A DNA stretch of 64,000 nucleotides from Poecilobothrus nobilitatus. Lineage: Eukaryota > Arthropoda > Insecta > Diptera > Dolichopodidae. Within the stretch, counting starts at the first letter, position 1, and the number at the start of each line of letters is the position of its first letter. Positions 23,657 to 33,647 of this stretch are shown here, one piece after another. The position numbers were made by a program, and so were the translations under genes. The notes below the pieces were generated by a model. It had not been told where the DNA came from. It was given only the letters and a program-made list of their open reading frames with translations, and searched no databases. The stretch lies in the NCBI GenBank assembly GCA_947095535.1, contig OX352772.1:182956240-183020239 (forward strand). The letters are read 5' to 3'.

Positions 23657-24337
23657 TATTGTTAGTTTGTTTCTGTTGTGTTCGTAGCCATTTCTGTTTT
23701 TATAGAATTTAGGGTACATTTTAGGAGACAATTAATTTTATGTTAAATTTATATTTCAGTAATGACGTAAAAAAAAAACAATTTGAAATATAGTTAGCTT
23801 TATATGATGAAATTTTTTACAAAGTTTTTTCTTTCTATGTTGATACATAGAAGACATATGTATAATTTTAGAAAATTTTCTATATATATTTTTGATTAGT
23901 TTATTTATTTTATTCTTCCCAAGTTTCAGGATCCCAATAAGGTAAGGTTTCTTCTCCTTCCTTTGGGACGAAGGGATCTACTATCATCACAAAATTTTTT
24001 ATTAATAGTAACTTTTGTTACACAAATTGTTTTTTTTTTTTTATTTAGTTTTAATTATATTTTATTTTAATTTCATTATAATTTTAATTATATATATATA
24101 ATATAATTTTTAACAAATATATATTTTTAGTTTTATTTTGTATTATAGATGTACATAATTTTTTGTAATAATTACAAGACACAAATGTAGTTTTAACTTT
24201 AAATTAGATTTTATTAAATAGTTAATAGCTTTATTGGCTCATACCAATTTATTAGTTCGAGATTCTCAATTAAGATTTGATAATCACTATATTTTCTCAT
24301 ATATGAAAACACATTTGAGTATCCCATCCTCGTTGCC
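23657..24337 (-). other. Gypsy A leader and first codons of gag
   Basis: Gypsy A sequence that resumes after the nested array. A minus-strand ATG at 23691 begins gag (MATNTTE), followed by a frameshift. The rest, up to the LTR, is AT-rich leader without other coding potential. Confidence 0.6.
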
Positions 24338-24338
24338 A
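24322..24338 (-). promoter_or_regulatory. Gypsy A primer-binding site
   Basis: Minus strand TGGCAACGAGGATGGGA abuts the LTR end. From memory of insect tRNAs it matches the 3' end of tRNA-Ser(GCT) with one mismatch; several insect errantiviruses use tRNA-Ser primers. Confidence 0.6.
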
Positions 24339-25055
24339 ATTAAATTTTACATTTAATAATTTTATAAAAAAAACACAAATTTAAATTTGCGTACAATTTA
24401 ATTTTATTTATTTATAATTATTATTTTGGCATATAATTTTTTATTATTAATTTATTTAAAACCTTCTTTTTAAATTTAGACACAATTTATTGTTATTTAT
24501 TTATTATTATTACTTTTGACATATATAACTTTTTATTATTAATTTATTTAAAACCTTCTAGCACTTAATTGAATTAACTAAAGTGACTGACGGGTGTTTT
24601 ATACTATATTATTGCTGACTTTGCGTCTGCGATATTTTATTAGAATATTGGCTAATTCGTGGGAACGGAAGTTGAATTAGCCAATATTTGAATAATTATC
24701 TTTAATAATTTTATACGAAAACTAATTATTTGATTTTCTATAAAATATGATATTTACGTGAATTTGGAAATAATTGTTTTCACATAAAATTGCAAAAAGC
24801 TATTTTAAAAATAGAATATGATATTCGCAACATGCGTAATAATTAATTAGGAATTTTATTGTTTTAAGAATTTCATGTGAAAGAAATGTATTTGAAATTT
24901 GATCGTTAGGGAATTTACAAATTTACCTTCACATAAAATTATTAAAAATATTCCATATAAAAAAAATGCATGCATACTTATAACATTTATATTTTACAGT
25001 GATTTAATATCTTAACATTTATGTTATAATATACAGGGGTGTAGTAACTATAACT
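24338..25055 (-). repeat. Gypsy A 5' LTR
   Basis: 718 bp, homologous to 1583-2267. It contains an internal tandem duplication of ~100 bp (24375-24570) built on the TTTATTATTAATTTATTTAA segment, absent from the other LTR. Followed by TTTAAT (25056-25061), matching 1577-1582. Confidence 0.9.
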
Positions 25056-25454
25056 TTTAATCTCACGTAAAATAGCAACTAGTTACTATACCCAACCTGA
25101 CATGCCAGGGAGAAGCTCTGCAGAATTCAACAGATTTAAACATTTTGGGCATCGAGTTAAATCAAAAATTGACTTGGTCAAATCATATTTTTGGTATAGC
25201 TAAAGATGCCGCTAAATGTTTGAGTTTCTTGTACTTGTAAAGCTTACTTTTCTTCAACCGACCTTCTCAATATCTATAAAACGTACATTAGGCCAAAAAT
25301 GGAGTACAATGCACGTATTTAGACTGGAGCTCCCCAAACAGCGCTATTCGTCTTATTGGCGAACCCAGTGTTACCTAAACACTCACTCCACTCTGCTATC
25401 GCCGTACTGTCAGTTCATTGACCCTGTTTTATACATACCTTGTAGGGGTGAAGA
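25056..25454 (+). pseudogene. Non-LTR retrotransposon RT, relic piece 2
   Basis: Continues the element of 1120-1582 in phase. Reads LNILGIELNQKLTWSNHIF (RT thumb region of jockey/CR1-type ORF2), then after frameshifts LNIYKTYIRPKMEYNA and ALRLIGEPSVT, and a YRRTVSSLTLFYTYL block. It stops at the Polinton target duplication TGAAGA (25449-25454). Confidence 0.85.
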
Positions 25455-26530
25455 AGTAGTATGGATATGCCGGTTCTGGTGCAGGAGAAACTTTTTTAAA
25501 GCTTTTAGTCTTCCTAAAAGTATGCAAAAAAAAAATTATTTGCACACACTCGTCCAAAAAGTATGCAAAATTAGTAAAAAGGATTTTGTCTTTGATATTT
25601 TAAATTTAAAAAGTGCTGAATATTTTAAAACAGGATAAAAATATGAAAAGTTTTTAAAGTTTGGTTTAAAAATTTCAAAGTTTGATTTAAATATAAATTA
25701 TTATTAAAGTTTAAACATATTTACCAAAAATCAAATTTACATTCTATTATAACAATTTGAGTTCTCCTAACCTTATGCAAAAAAATTAGTAGGATGAAGA
25801 TATGAAAAGTTTTCAAAGTTTGGGTTAAAAGTTTTTAAAAGTTTATTATTATTAAAGTTTATTAATTATTCTAAATTTAACTTTGTGGTTACTACATCAG
25901 TTATGTTTTAATTTGCAATTTAAAAAGCTTAAGCTGTAGTGCTGAATATTTTAAATTAGGATAAAAATATGAAAAGTTTTTAAAGTTTGGGTTTAAAAAT
26001 TTCAAAGTTTGGTTTAAATACAAAATTATTATTAAAGTTTAAACATATTTACCAAACGTTAAATTTACATTCTATTATAACAATTTGAGTTATCCTAACC
26101 TTATGCAAAAAATTAGTAGGGTGAAGATATGAAAAGTTTTTAAAGTTTGATTTAAGTACATAATTATTATTAAAGTTTCACCATATTAACCAAAAGTCAA
26201 ATTTACATTCTATTATAACAATTTGAGTCCTTCTAACCTTATACAAAAAAGTTTATTTGTCTACACTCGTCGGAAAGTATGCAAAAAAAAACGTTATGAG
26301 TAAATAGGGTTGTTTCTTGTTGATTTTTTAAATTTATAAAATAATTTAAAATTTAATTAAAAGTTATTGAATATTTTAAATTAAAGTTAGTGGTTAGTAT
26401 ATCAATTATGTTTTAATTTAAAATTTTAAAAACTTAAGGTATAGTGCTGAATATTGTTAAAAATATGAAAAGTTTTTAAAGTTTGCTTTAAATACAAAAT
26501 TAAAAAAAAGTCTTAAAACTTGATGTGAAT
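25455..26530 (+). repeat. Polinton left terminal inverted repeat
   Basis: About 1.1 kb, inverted copy of 41950-43148 with scattered substitutions and indels. It contains internal tandem-like units with a conserved segment ACATTCTATTATAACAATTT at about 25735, 26070 and 26210, separated by GAAAAGTTTTTAAAGTTT-type spacers. Confidence 0.85.
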
Positions 26531-26861
26531 ACATTTAAGTTTTAAGTTGAACAGTTGTAATTAAATAAAATATTATAACAAAACATTCCATTTAAAAATT
26601 ATTTTGTATATGTACATTTAATAAAAGCGGTTTAAATAAAACGGTAAAAATTATATTGTTAATAATATAAGCCGTGGTCATGAAATACAAATTAAAAACG
26701 TGATCAAGTTCAAGTTAAAAGTAAAAAAAATTAATAAAACCTAGGTTTAAAAAGTTGTTTTTTAATATTAAATAACAGCATTGCATTTTTTACTAAAAGT
26801 TTATAAATTATTTTTTCATTAAATAATATCTTGTTTATTTATCCATGAATCATGTTTTTTA
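26531..26861. other. AT-rich spacer between inverted repeat and integrase gene
   Basis: No gene seen. A ~50-bp segment at 26567-26620 recurs in the same orientation at 41893-41940, just inside the other inverted repeat. Confidence 0.5.
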
Positions 26862-27743
26862 TCAAAGCAAACCAAGCCACCTAACCAAAACTTGATTTCC
26901 TTTTTTTCTTATTATTTTTTCTACAAGGTAAACATTAGGAAGTTTAACAGATGTAAGTTCAGGTTCATAAAAACTGTCTTTTATTGGTTTTTGTGTGTAA
27001 TCAAGTAAATTGTATGTTATTGGATCAGTTCTTTTTATTTTCGCTATTGTATAAATTTCTGTTGACCAATTAGGTTGATAATCTTTTGCAAATATACCTT
27101 TAAATTTACTTATACGAACAAAATCTCCAACTTTGTATTTTGCTTTTCGGAATACTTTTAATTTATTGTAGACAGTTTTTAATAGCAATTTCTCATTTTT
27201 CTTTGTAACCTTTTTAGGTGGAAGTTTAATTGTATGATGATATGTTGAGTTATATTTTTCTATTAGCGATGGTAGAATAGTTAACCATTTATATGTGCCT
27301 TGTAAACTAAATTGTTTCCACATCGTGTTTTTTAGGGTACGATTAAAACGTTCTACAATTGATGCTGGTTAATGGTTAATGGTTAATTTTAATGGAATGG
27401 TTAATTTTATTTTTTTTCATTAAATTTTGAAATTTTTTGTTGAAAAATTCCGTACCTTGATCAGATTGTAAATTTTTTGGTTTTTTACCAGCACGGTTAA
27501 AAATATTTTTCATTGCGGTTAAAACATTATTAGCGCTTTTGTTTTTAACCGGTTCAGCATACGCAAATTTGGAAAATGTATCAATTTTGAATTAATATTG
27601 AATTTTGCATATGGAATCATTTCAACCAAATCAATTTGCCAAGTATCATTTAAACCCTTTTGAATAAATTTTCTTCGTGTAAATTTTCTTCTAGCATCTC
27701 TATGAATTTCTGACACAACTTGTAACCTTGACATTATTCTCAT
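26862..27743 (-). pseudogene. Polinton integrase (broken)
   Basis: Retrovirus-like integrase that inserts the element's linear DNA. Read on the minus strand: EIHRDARRKFTRRKFIQKG and then WQIDLVEM with the first catalytic Asp (27519-27743); the second Asp in NLQSDQGTEFF (around 27440-27470); the Glu in ASIVERFNRTLK (around 27345-27370); then an SH3-like segment KYKVGDFVRISKFKG and a chromodomain-like end VEKIIRKKGNQVLVRWLG (26862-27323). Catalytic D, D and E are all legible, but at least two frame breaks (around 27370-27400 and 27560-27600) disrupt the gene. The usual N-terminal zinc-binding part is not evident. Confidence 0.88.
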
Positions 27744-27987
27744 ACCATTTAATTAAATTCTCTAAAGTGATTCTATAATTTTCTATTGTATGACATTCAC
27801 ATGTGTCTGGTCCAGAAGTAAAATTATCATATGCCCATGGACAAAGGGCAAAATGAGTACCATAAATTGAAGTGTACTTATTTACTCCAGAACAATTTTT
27901 AATGTGTTTAAATAGATGTAATATTAGTTTCTTATGATCATTTAATAAGACGGAGGAATATATATTTAAGAACTCCTCGACTTCCAT
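27700..27987 (-). CDS. Small Polinton ORF of unknown function
   Basis: 95 residues, starting MEVEEFLNIYSSVLLNDHKK. It has several Cys and His residues (KNCSGVNKYTS, FALCPWAYDNF, DTCECHTIE), which might bind a metal. It overlaps the integrase start in another frame and is divergent from the ATPase gene. I do not recognise the family. It could be a degraded or misframed N-terminal extension of the integrase. Confidence 0.4.
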   Translation of the reverse strand: MEVEEFLNIYSSVLLNDHKKLILHLFKHIKNCSGVNKYTSIYGTHFALCPWAYDNFTSGPDTCECHTIENYRITLENLIKWYENNVKVTSCVRNS

Positions 27988-28083
27988 AATTCAAAATCAA
28001 TGTACCAAGAATATGTTCGCTGCTTTTATATTAACTTTCAATTTGTATTTTAAACTCAGTTTCTCATCAGAGACAGATCAAAA

Positions 28084-28821
28084 ATGATTAATTTTATTCA
28101 TCCATTTACAATGATGATAGCAGGACCATCTGGATGTGGAAAAACAACATTTGTGTGTAATTTAATTGAAAATATTAACAGATTGATTTACCCGAAAATT
28201 GAAACAATAAAATGGTGTAAATAAATGGTAACATTTCTGCTATTCCAATGGTAGAAATTTCTGCTATTCCGAACAATATAGATCTTCCTGATATAGACTT
28301 TTACACCAGTATTCCGAAAGAGTTTAGTGGGAATGAAAATAGACCTACTTTAATTGTTTTAGATCTTAATGTTAGATTCTGCAAATAAACAAGTATGCGA
28401 ACTATTTACTAAAGCTTCGCACCATCGTAATTTATCTATTGTATTGTTAACGCAAAACGTTTTTCATCAGGGGCAATTTTCAAGAGATATTTCATTAAAT
28501 TGTAAATATTTAGTGCTTTTCTCTCGAGACAAATCGCAGATTTTTCCTCTTGCTAGACAACTATATCCAGAAAATATAAAGGATTTCTTGAAAGTAAATA
28601 ATGAGTCAACATCAAAACCACATGGTTATATTGTGTTGGATTTAACACAAGACATTAACGACTTATTTCGTATTAGAACTAATATTTTTTCAAAAGAATA
28701 TTGTATATGCTTCTGTGATACGGGTGATTTGAACAACAGTTGTCAAAAATATGAAACGATTGAATTAAAACCAACATATATTGCATGTACTAGGAAAGTG
28801 CAACTAGAAGAAATTTCGTGA
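28084..28821 (+). pseudogene. Polinton packaging ATPase (FtsK/HerA, A32-like), broken
   Basis: Genome-packaging ATPase of the adenovirus/PRD1/Polinton lineage. Walker A is intact: MIAGPSGCGKTTFVCNLI near the N-terminus. A stop follows at about 28222. The second half (28369-28821) carries DSANKQVCELFTKASHH, then SIVLLTQNVFHQG (sensor region) and CKYLVLFSRDKSQI. The Walker B segment just upstream (LIVLDL) has a frameshift exactly where the second acidic residue is expected. Not functional. Confidence 0.9.
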
Positions 28822-29083
28822 AAATATTCTTAAATATTGTGATGATGATATTATAAAAACTATTGCTGAAATTGCAATCAATATATTAAATGGAAATAAT
28901 AAAATAACACCAGCACAAAAAGCAAAATTAAGAAAACATAAAAAACAATTAAGATTCCTAGCCTGTGCAAAGAAGAGTATAAAAGCCAAACGAAAAATTT
29001 TAGTTCAACATGGTGGATTTTTACCAACTTTAATAGGAACTATATTATCTGGTGTAATAGGAAAATTGCTCAGTAAGACATAA
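28808..29083 (+). pseudogene. Polinton small basic/hydrophobic virion-type protein
   Basis: 91 codons open to a stop at 29083 but without an ATG; a TAG at 28805 closes the frame upstream. It overlaps the ATPase end. Layout: a helical region (DDDIIKTIAEIAINILNGN), a basic middle (KLRKHKKQLRF, KSIKAKRKIL) and a hydrophobic Gly-rich end (GGFLPTLIGTILSGVIGKLL). Polintons and adintoviruses commonly encode such small proteins beside the packaging ATPase, and they are compared with adenovirus minor core or membrane-active peptides. Loss of the start suggests decay. Confidence 0.6.
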
Positions 29084-29089
29084 TGCAGA

Positions 29090-29755
29090 ATGATTGTTAT
29101 GTCACCAGAAATATTTTCAAAATTTAGCAAGTTATTTCAAGATGATAAAAATTTGGATATATTAGATCAAAAAATGAAGAAAGTTTTATATGATAAAAAA
29201 TTAAAACCATTGCAAAAATGGTACTTATACCGTCAAAACCTCCTCAAATATGGAATTAACAAAAGACAAGCAAAAAGATTACCAGACAAGGCTAATAATC
29301 TTACATTTGATACAGGTACTCAAACAAAATTCTTTTCTAAACGAAATGCATATAGAGAAACTGAATTTCCTAAATACAAATCAACACAGACCAATTTTGT
29401 ACCTTTAGTTACTGATGATGTGTTTGAATATGACCCTAAAAAAGAACATTCAGATATGGATATCGATTTAACACATTACGATTTGGATGATGAAAATTCA
29501 TTTAAAAAATTAGCTCGAACTGAAATTGAAACACCGAGTGGTGATGTAATTACCGTTGCTGTACCATCTCCTGAAAAGAAGAAGACACTAAGATTGGCCG
29601 GCAGTACAATATCCTCAACTATACTCTCACAGTTTCCTGAAACAAAAAAACGAAAACTAAAACCATTACTAAGAAGTCCAAAACTAAGAACTTCATCAAC
29701 ACCGGAATGGACAACATATAAATGGTGCAACATTTTATGTTTTAGAAGAATTTAA
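29090..29755 (+). CDS. Polinton conserved protein, candidate virion component
   Basis: 221 residues, open throughout. N-terminal block: LDQKMKKVLYDKKLKPLQKW followed by YLYRQNLLKYGI, a pattern I know from proteins at this place in other Polintons. The middle is acidic (DMDIDLTHYDLDDENSF) and the end basic and Pro-rich (KKRKLKPLLRSPK). No membrane segment or enzyme motif. Function unknown; its place between ATPase and capsid genes suggests a structural or assembly role. Confidence 0.6.
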   Translation: MIVMSPEIFSKFSKLFQDDKNLDILDQKMKKVLYDKKLKPLQKWYLYRQNLLKYGINKRQAKRLPDKANNLTFDTGTQTKFFSKRNAYRETEFPKYKSTQTNFVPLVTDDVFEYDPKKEHSDMDIDLTHYDLDDENSFKKLARTEIETPSGDVITVAVPSPEKKKTLRLAGSTISSTILSQFPETKKRKLKPLLRSPKLRTSSTPEWTTYKWCNILCFRRI

Positions 29756-29760
29756 TAAAG

Positions 29761-30612
29761 ATGGATAGTCAAGATGACTTCTATGTAACATTGTTTAGCA
29801 ATGATAATCTAAAACTATTTCCAGACAACACTTTAGCTTCATTCGAAAATAAATTACAAATTCACTTTGATTTAAGAAATGGAAATTGGAAAGTTGGTCT
29901 TTCAGAAATATATCTGAACGATTTCCTACAAACAGAAGAATTTAACAAAGAGCAATGTGCTTTTATCAATATTGGGCAATATAATGTTTACATAAGAAAC
30001 ATTGAAAAACCTCTTGAAAAAATCAAAGTAACCAAATCTATAGGTTACACATATTATTCATATAACGATTCGGAATTACATTTGGATGATTGGAAATTTA
30101 ATTGTTTACCAAAGCTTATTAAAAATATAACTCCTAATCTGGGATTTACTCGCAACCAAGTTTTCAAAGAATTTTTTAATGAAGTTTTGACATATATCTC
30201 TACTCCTAAAAATTATGATGATGTAACATTTAAAAAAGTGTCAGAATCTAACCGACGCGATTTAATACGAATATCGCAGACATTTGATGAAGATAGTTTC
30301 TATATAAAAGTTAATCACAGTTATAATATCAAAACATTATTAACTGAATTATTTCAACAAAAAAAAAATATAAAAAATTTCAAAATAAAATTACCTGAAC
30401 TATTCAAATTAGCTGTTGCTAATAATAAAGATGAATTGAATGGAATGGTGATGATTTATTCAGATATAGTTGAATCATCTGTTTTTGGAAGTAGCAAAGT
30501 GCGTGCATTGAGAGCTATCAACATAGAAAATTCTAGAATACCTACAAATATTGAATTTGAAAATGTCCGTTACATACCTATAGAAAAAAATTGTTTTGAA
30601 ACGATACAGTGA
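29761..30612 (+). CDS. Candidate Polinton minor capsid (penton-like) protein
   Basis: 283 residues, intact. Starts MDSQDDFYVTLFSNDNLKLF, then PDNTLASFENKL and NGNWKVGLSEIYLNDF. This N-terminal signature (YVTLxSN, NTxxxF, WxVxLxEI) recurs in a virion gene of many animal Polintons. In that lineage a single jelly-roll minor capsid protein is expected near the major capsid gene. Assignment to penton rests on memory of the signature and on position. One of the few uninterrupted genes here; 148 nt separate it from the start of the next coding region. Confidence 0.55.
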   Translation: MDSQDDFYVTLFSNDNLKLFPDNTLASFENKLQIHFDLRNGNWKVGLSEIYLNDFLQTEEFNKEQCAFINIGQYNVYIRNIEKPLEKIKVTKSIGYTYYSYNDSELHLDDWKFNCLPKLIKNITPNLGFTRNQVFKEFFNEVLTYISTPKNYDDVTFKKVSESNRRDLIRISQTFDEDSFYIKVNHSYNIKTLLTELFQQKKNIKNFKIKLPELFKLAVANNKDELNGMVMIYSDIVESSVFGSSKVRALRAINIENSRIPTNIEFENVRYIPIEKNCFETIQ

Positions 30613-30722
30613 TGGAATAAATTTTGTTTCCAGTTACTATCCAACAAAAATTATATTACATTTTAAAAAGCATTGATTGCTCCTCAATTGAAACAATATA
30701 AATACTACTCAAATATGATATC

Positions 30723-31135
30723 CTGTCAAACGTCGAAAGAGCTTACGTGAGATATTATTCCTCTCAAGTAGGTGGAGGAATCAACGATATTGGGCCTTTA
30801 TTACAATTTTATCCAGCTATACAAAAAGGTCGTGGTTTTGGAAATATATTCGGAAGTTTAATTCGTTACTTAAAGCCCGTTTTTACATCAGGTGGGACTT
30901 AATTAAAAAAGAGGCTCTCAACACAGGTAAAAATATTTTTAATGATATATCATCTGGTGCAAACATAAAAGAAGCTGTAATTGATCAAAGCAAAGGCAGC
31001 ATAAAAAATTTACGAAAATCAGTAGTTAACCAACTGCATTCGATGTATGGTGGAAAACGAAGAGCTATAAAAAGACGAGCAATTTCTAAGAAGACACATT
31101 TGAAGTCGAAAAAACGACGAAAAAAGCATATTTAA
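30723..31135 (+). pseudogene. Polinton minor virion protein (pVI-like candidate), frameshifted
   Basis: Coding sequence reads RAYVRYYSSQVGGG, then GRGFGNIFGSLIRYLKPVF, a shift near 30895, then KEALNTGKNIFNDISSG and a very basic C-terminus (GGKRRAIKRRAISKKTHLKS). Glycine-rich amphipathic helix, KEAL block and basic tail are typical of a small Polinton/adintovirus virion protein. No ATG is in frame; CTG at 30723 occupies the likely start. Confidence 0.6.
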
Positions 31136-31168
31136 ACCTCTGATATATTCAATTAAAAAATAGAATGT

Positions 31169-32466
31169 ATGAAATTTGAACTTGACCTTTTTGCGTCATT
31201 ACCCGTACAAACAAGTATCTTGCGTTCAGAACAGGTAGCATACAATCCTTTAGCTTCTTTAGAGATATCACCGTCAACTATTGAATTTGTTTCACTTGGA
31301 AATTTAGATACATATCGGGATTTATCCTCAACCTACATCAAATTTAATGTTCAAATATTAAAAAAAGAAGGATCAGTTTGGAGTGCAAACGATAAAATAG
31401 GAACCGGAAATGAAGCAAAGGCAGCTCCGCAACCGAGTGTTGTAAATAATTTATTACACTCTTTAATTAAACAATGTAATTAACTCTAAATGGAAAAAAC
31501 ATCACTCCTTCAGACTCCTTATACCGTTATAAAACATACTTAACTACTTTACTAAATTATGGTACAGATTCCAGTCAAACACATCTGGAAGCATTTGGTT
31601 GGGAATTGGATAAACCAAATGTAAATGATTTTAACAATTCTGGTTCTAAATCAAGACAAAAATCATACAATAATTCTGCAATAGTAGAATTAATGGGAAA
31701 ATTACATGTAGATTTCTTCAATACTTCTAAATTACTTTTAAATAATGTTGACATTCGAATTGCTTTAGCATTAAAGAAACAAAATTTTTTTATTTTCTTT
31801 AACGATGCCGATGAAAGCTATTTAAAAATTCTCGAAGCTACGTTATACATAAAACATTTAACAATTAATCCTAGCATATTGATAGCACATAATACTGTAT
31901 TGGAAAAGGCTAACGCGAAATATTTTTATACAAAAAGTGAAATCAAAACATTTACAATTCCAGCTAACACTTCCAACATATCATTGGATAATGTATTTAT
32001 AGGGCAAATACCAAAAGCTCTAGTATTTTGTTAATAATGAAAATTTCAATGGTAAAAGATCAAAAAATCATACCATTTCGATCATCAAAATCTCACACAA
32101 TTTCAATTATATGTGAATGGAGTGCCTACACCAAACTCTGCAATTGAAATAAATTTTACATTGAATAATCTTTGCAATTCTCGTGCATATTTAACATTAT
32201 TTAGCGGAACAGGTATACATCATTCTGATAGAGAACATCAAATTTCAAACTAACTATTTTCAAAAGGTTATACAATACTGGCTTTTGATTTATCAGCAGA
32301 CGGCTCGGGAACAGATACATGTCAAAGTTTATTAAACCAGGCAGTAGTAAAGATTGAAGCAAGACTGAGTTCTCCATTAACTTCAACATTAACATGTATT
32401 GTGTTTGCAGAATTTGATGCTAATATAAAAATTGATAAAAATCGTAACGTTTACGTAAACATATAA
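31169..32466 (+). pseudogene. Polinton major capsid protein (double jelly-roll), broken
   Basis: Starts MKFELDLFASLPVQTSI, then PSTIEFVSLGNLDTYRDLSS, matching the conserved N-terminus of Polinton and adintovirus major capsid proteins. Further readable parts include LYRYKTYLTTLLNYG, MGKLHVDFFNTSKLL, NNVDIRIALALKK and near the C-terminus YTILAFDLSADGSG and CIVFAEFDANIKIDKNR. At least three breaks (near 31483, 32034 and 32252) split it. The summed length (~430 residues) is near the short end of the family. Confidence 0.88.
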
Positions 32467-32503
32467 AAAGGAAGTTCAGGCGACCCTTTCACCTCACTTA
32501 AAA

Positions 32504-33280
32504 ATGGCATGTGCTATAGTAGATTTATCGTTCTGTACGGATGATAACAATACAATATTTGTAAAAAATCTAGTTGTGGTTGGAATAAAAGAAAAATGTA
32601 AAACTATGTCAAAAGAATTAAAGTATAAATTCCCAACCAGAGATTTAAAAAGAACAGAAATCAAGAATTTTTCTTTTGGGCATATGGACAATAACAAAAC
32701 AACTAATAATTTAATAAATTTATTGGAAAAATTCGATATAATGTTGACAAATGGAAAACTTAAAGTTGAATTTTTAACAGCATACATAAATGAAATACTC
32801 AACCAATTGATATTTCTCATTTACAAAACAATAATGAATACACTTCAGATAGAGAAAGTGTTGAAATGTAATAGTGCAACCAGAAAACTATTTAAAGGTA
32901 TTTTTGCTGTTGATCAAATACCGAAAAATATTTCAAAACCTGGTATTTTAGTAATAAATACCGACACTTCTGCTAAAAAAGGAACACATTGGCTAGCAAG
33001 TTTTGTATCAGTTCAAGGCTGTGTAGAATATTTTGATTCATTTGGAAATCCACCATTCCACAGTGAGATTGTGAAATTTCTACAAAATCAATCAAAATGT
33101 TTTATTTTCAACAATAAACGTTTACAAAGTAACTTTACATCAGTCTGTGGCCAATATTGTTGTGTATATTTATGGATGCGATGTAACTGCAAGAGCATGA
33201 AACATTTTATTAATTTATTCAATACATCATCCCCACTTAAAAACGATAAAAAAATACAAAGAATGTTTCGAAGAATTTAA
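32504..33280 (+). CDS. Adenain-like cysteine protease with an N-terminal extension
   Basis: 258 residues, open. From Met at 32834 on, the sequence is a Polinton maturation protease: LFKGIFAVDQIP, catalytic His in KKGTHWLASF, acidic residue in VEYFDSFGNPP, likely oxyanion Gln in RLQSNF and nucleophile Cys in VCGQYCCVYLW. The first ~110 residues (MACAIVDLSFCTDDNN) resemble the start of the minus-strand ORF at 36198-36542 and probably represent a separate gene fused by a frameshift. The protease part alone is 149 residues, somewhat shorter than usual. Confidence 0.8.
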   Translation: MACAIVDLSFCTDDNNTIFVKNLVVVGIKEKCKTMSKELKYKFPTRDLKRTEIKNFSFGHMDNNKTTNNLINLLEKFDIMLTNGKLKVEFLTAYINEILNQLIFLIYKTIMNTLQIEKVLKCNSATRKLFKGIFAVDQIPKNISKPGILVINTDTSAKKGTHWLASFVSVQGCVEYFDSFGNPPFHSEIVKFLQNQSKCFIFNNKRLQSNFTSVCGQYCCVYLWMRCNCKSMKHFINLFNTSSPLKNDKKIQRMFRRI

Positions 33281-33647
33281 AAAAAAAAAGAAAATGAAAC
33301 TAAGAAAACTATTTCGAACTAATATAAATATAAATTTTTTAAATATATATTCCATCAGTTTAAAAAAAAATAAAATGGAGTCAACATCAAATATCGAAAC
33401 ATTTGAAAAACAAAGGAAAGGCAACAGCAGCAGCAGCAACAGCAACGAATCACAAGAAAATCTCTTATTAAGTTACATTTATTATTTGGATAAAAAACAA
33501 ACAACAAAAATACAAATTGGATTTAATGTTGAAAATTTCGCTGCTACAATAATTTTCCAACGTAATCGTAAAGTTATTAGCGAAATTAATTATTTGGAGT
33601 GGTATGCATTTTATCAAGATTTTACAAGCAACCAACTCCATAAATTT

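Larger units (their letters stand above)
1583..25055 (-). mobile_element. Gypsy A: errantivirus-like LTR retroelement with env relic
   Basis: A minus-strand Gypsy-superfamily element, including the insertions nested in it. In element orientation: 5' LTR (24338-25055), primer-binding site, leader and gag start, gag, protease, RT, RNase H, integrase, env relic, polypurine tract, 3' LTR (1583-2267). LTRs start AGTTATAGTTAC and end AATT, the AGT..AYT style of 17.6/297-type insect errantiviruses. TTTAAT flanks both ends. The body is split by a hAT transposon (3764-6485) and the Gypsy B array (10297-23651). Every gene is frameshifted. Confidence 0.85.

Noticed and set aside
25216..25638. A 140-residue plus-strand gene spanning the Polinton left end
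   Set aside because: It crosses the boundary between non-LTR relic and Polinton inverted repeat; a chance open frame over a junction.
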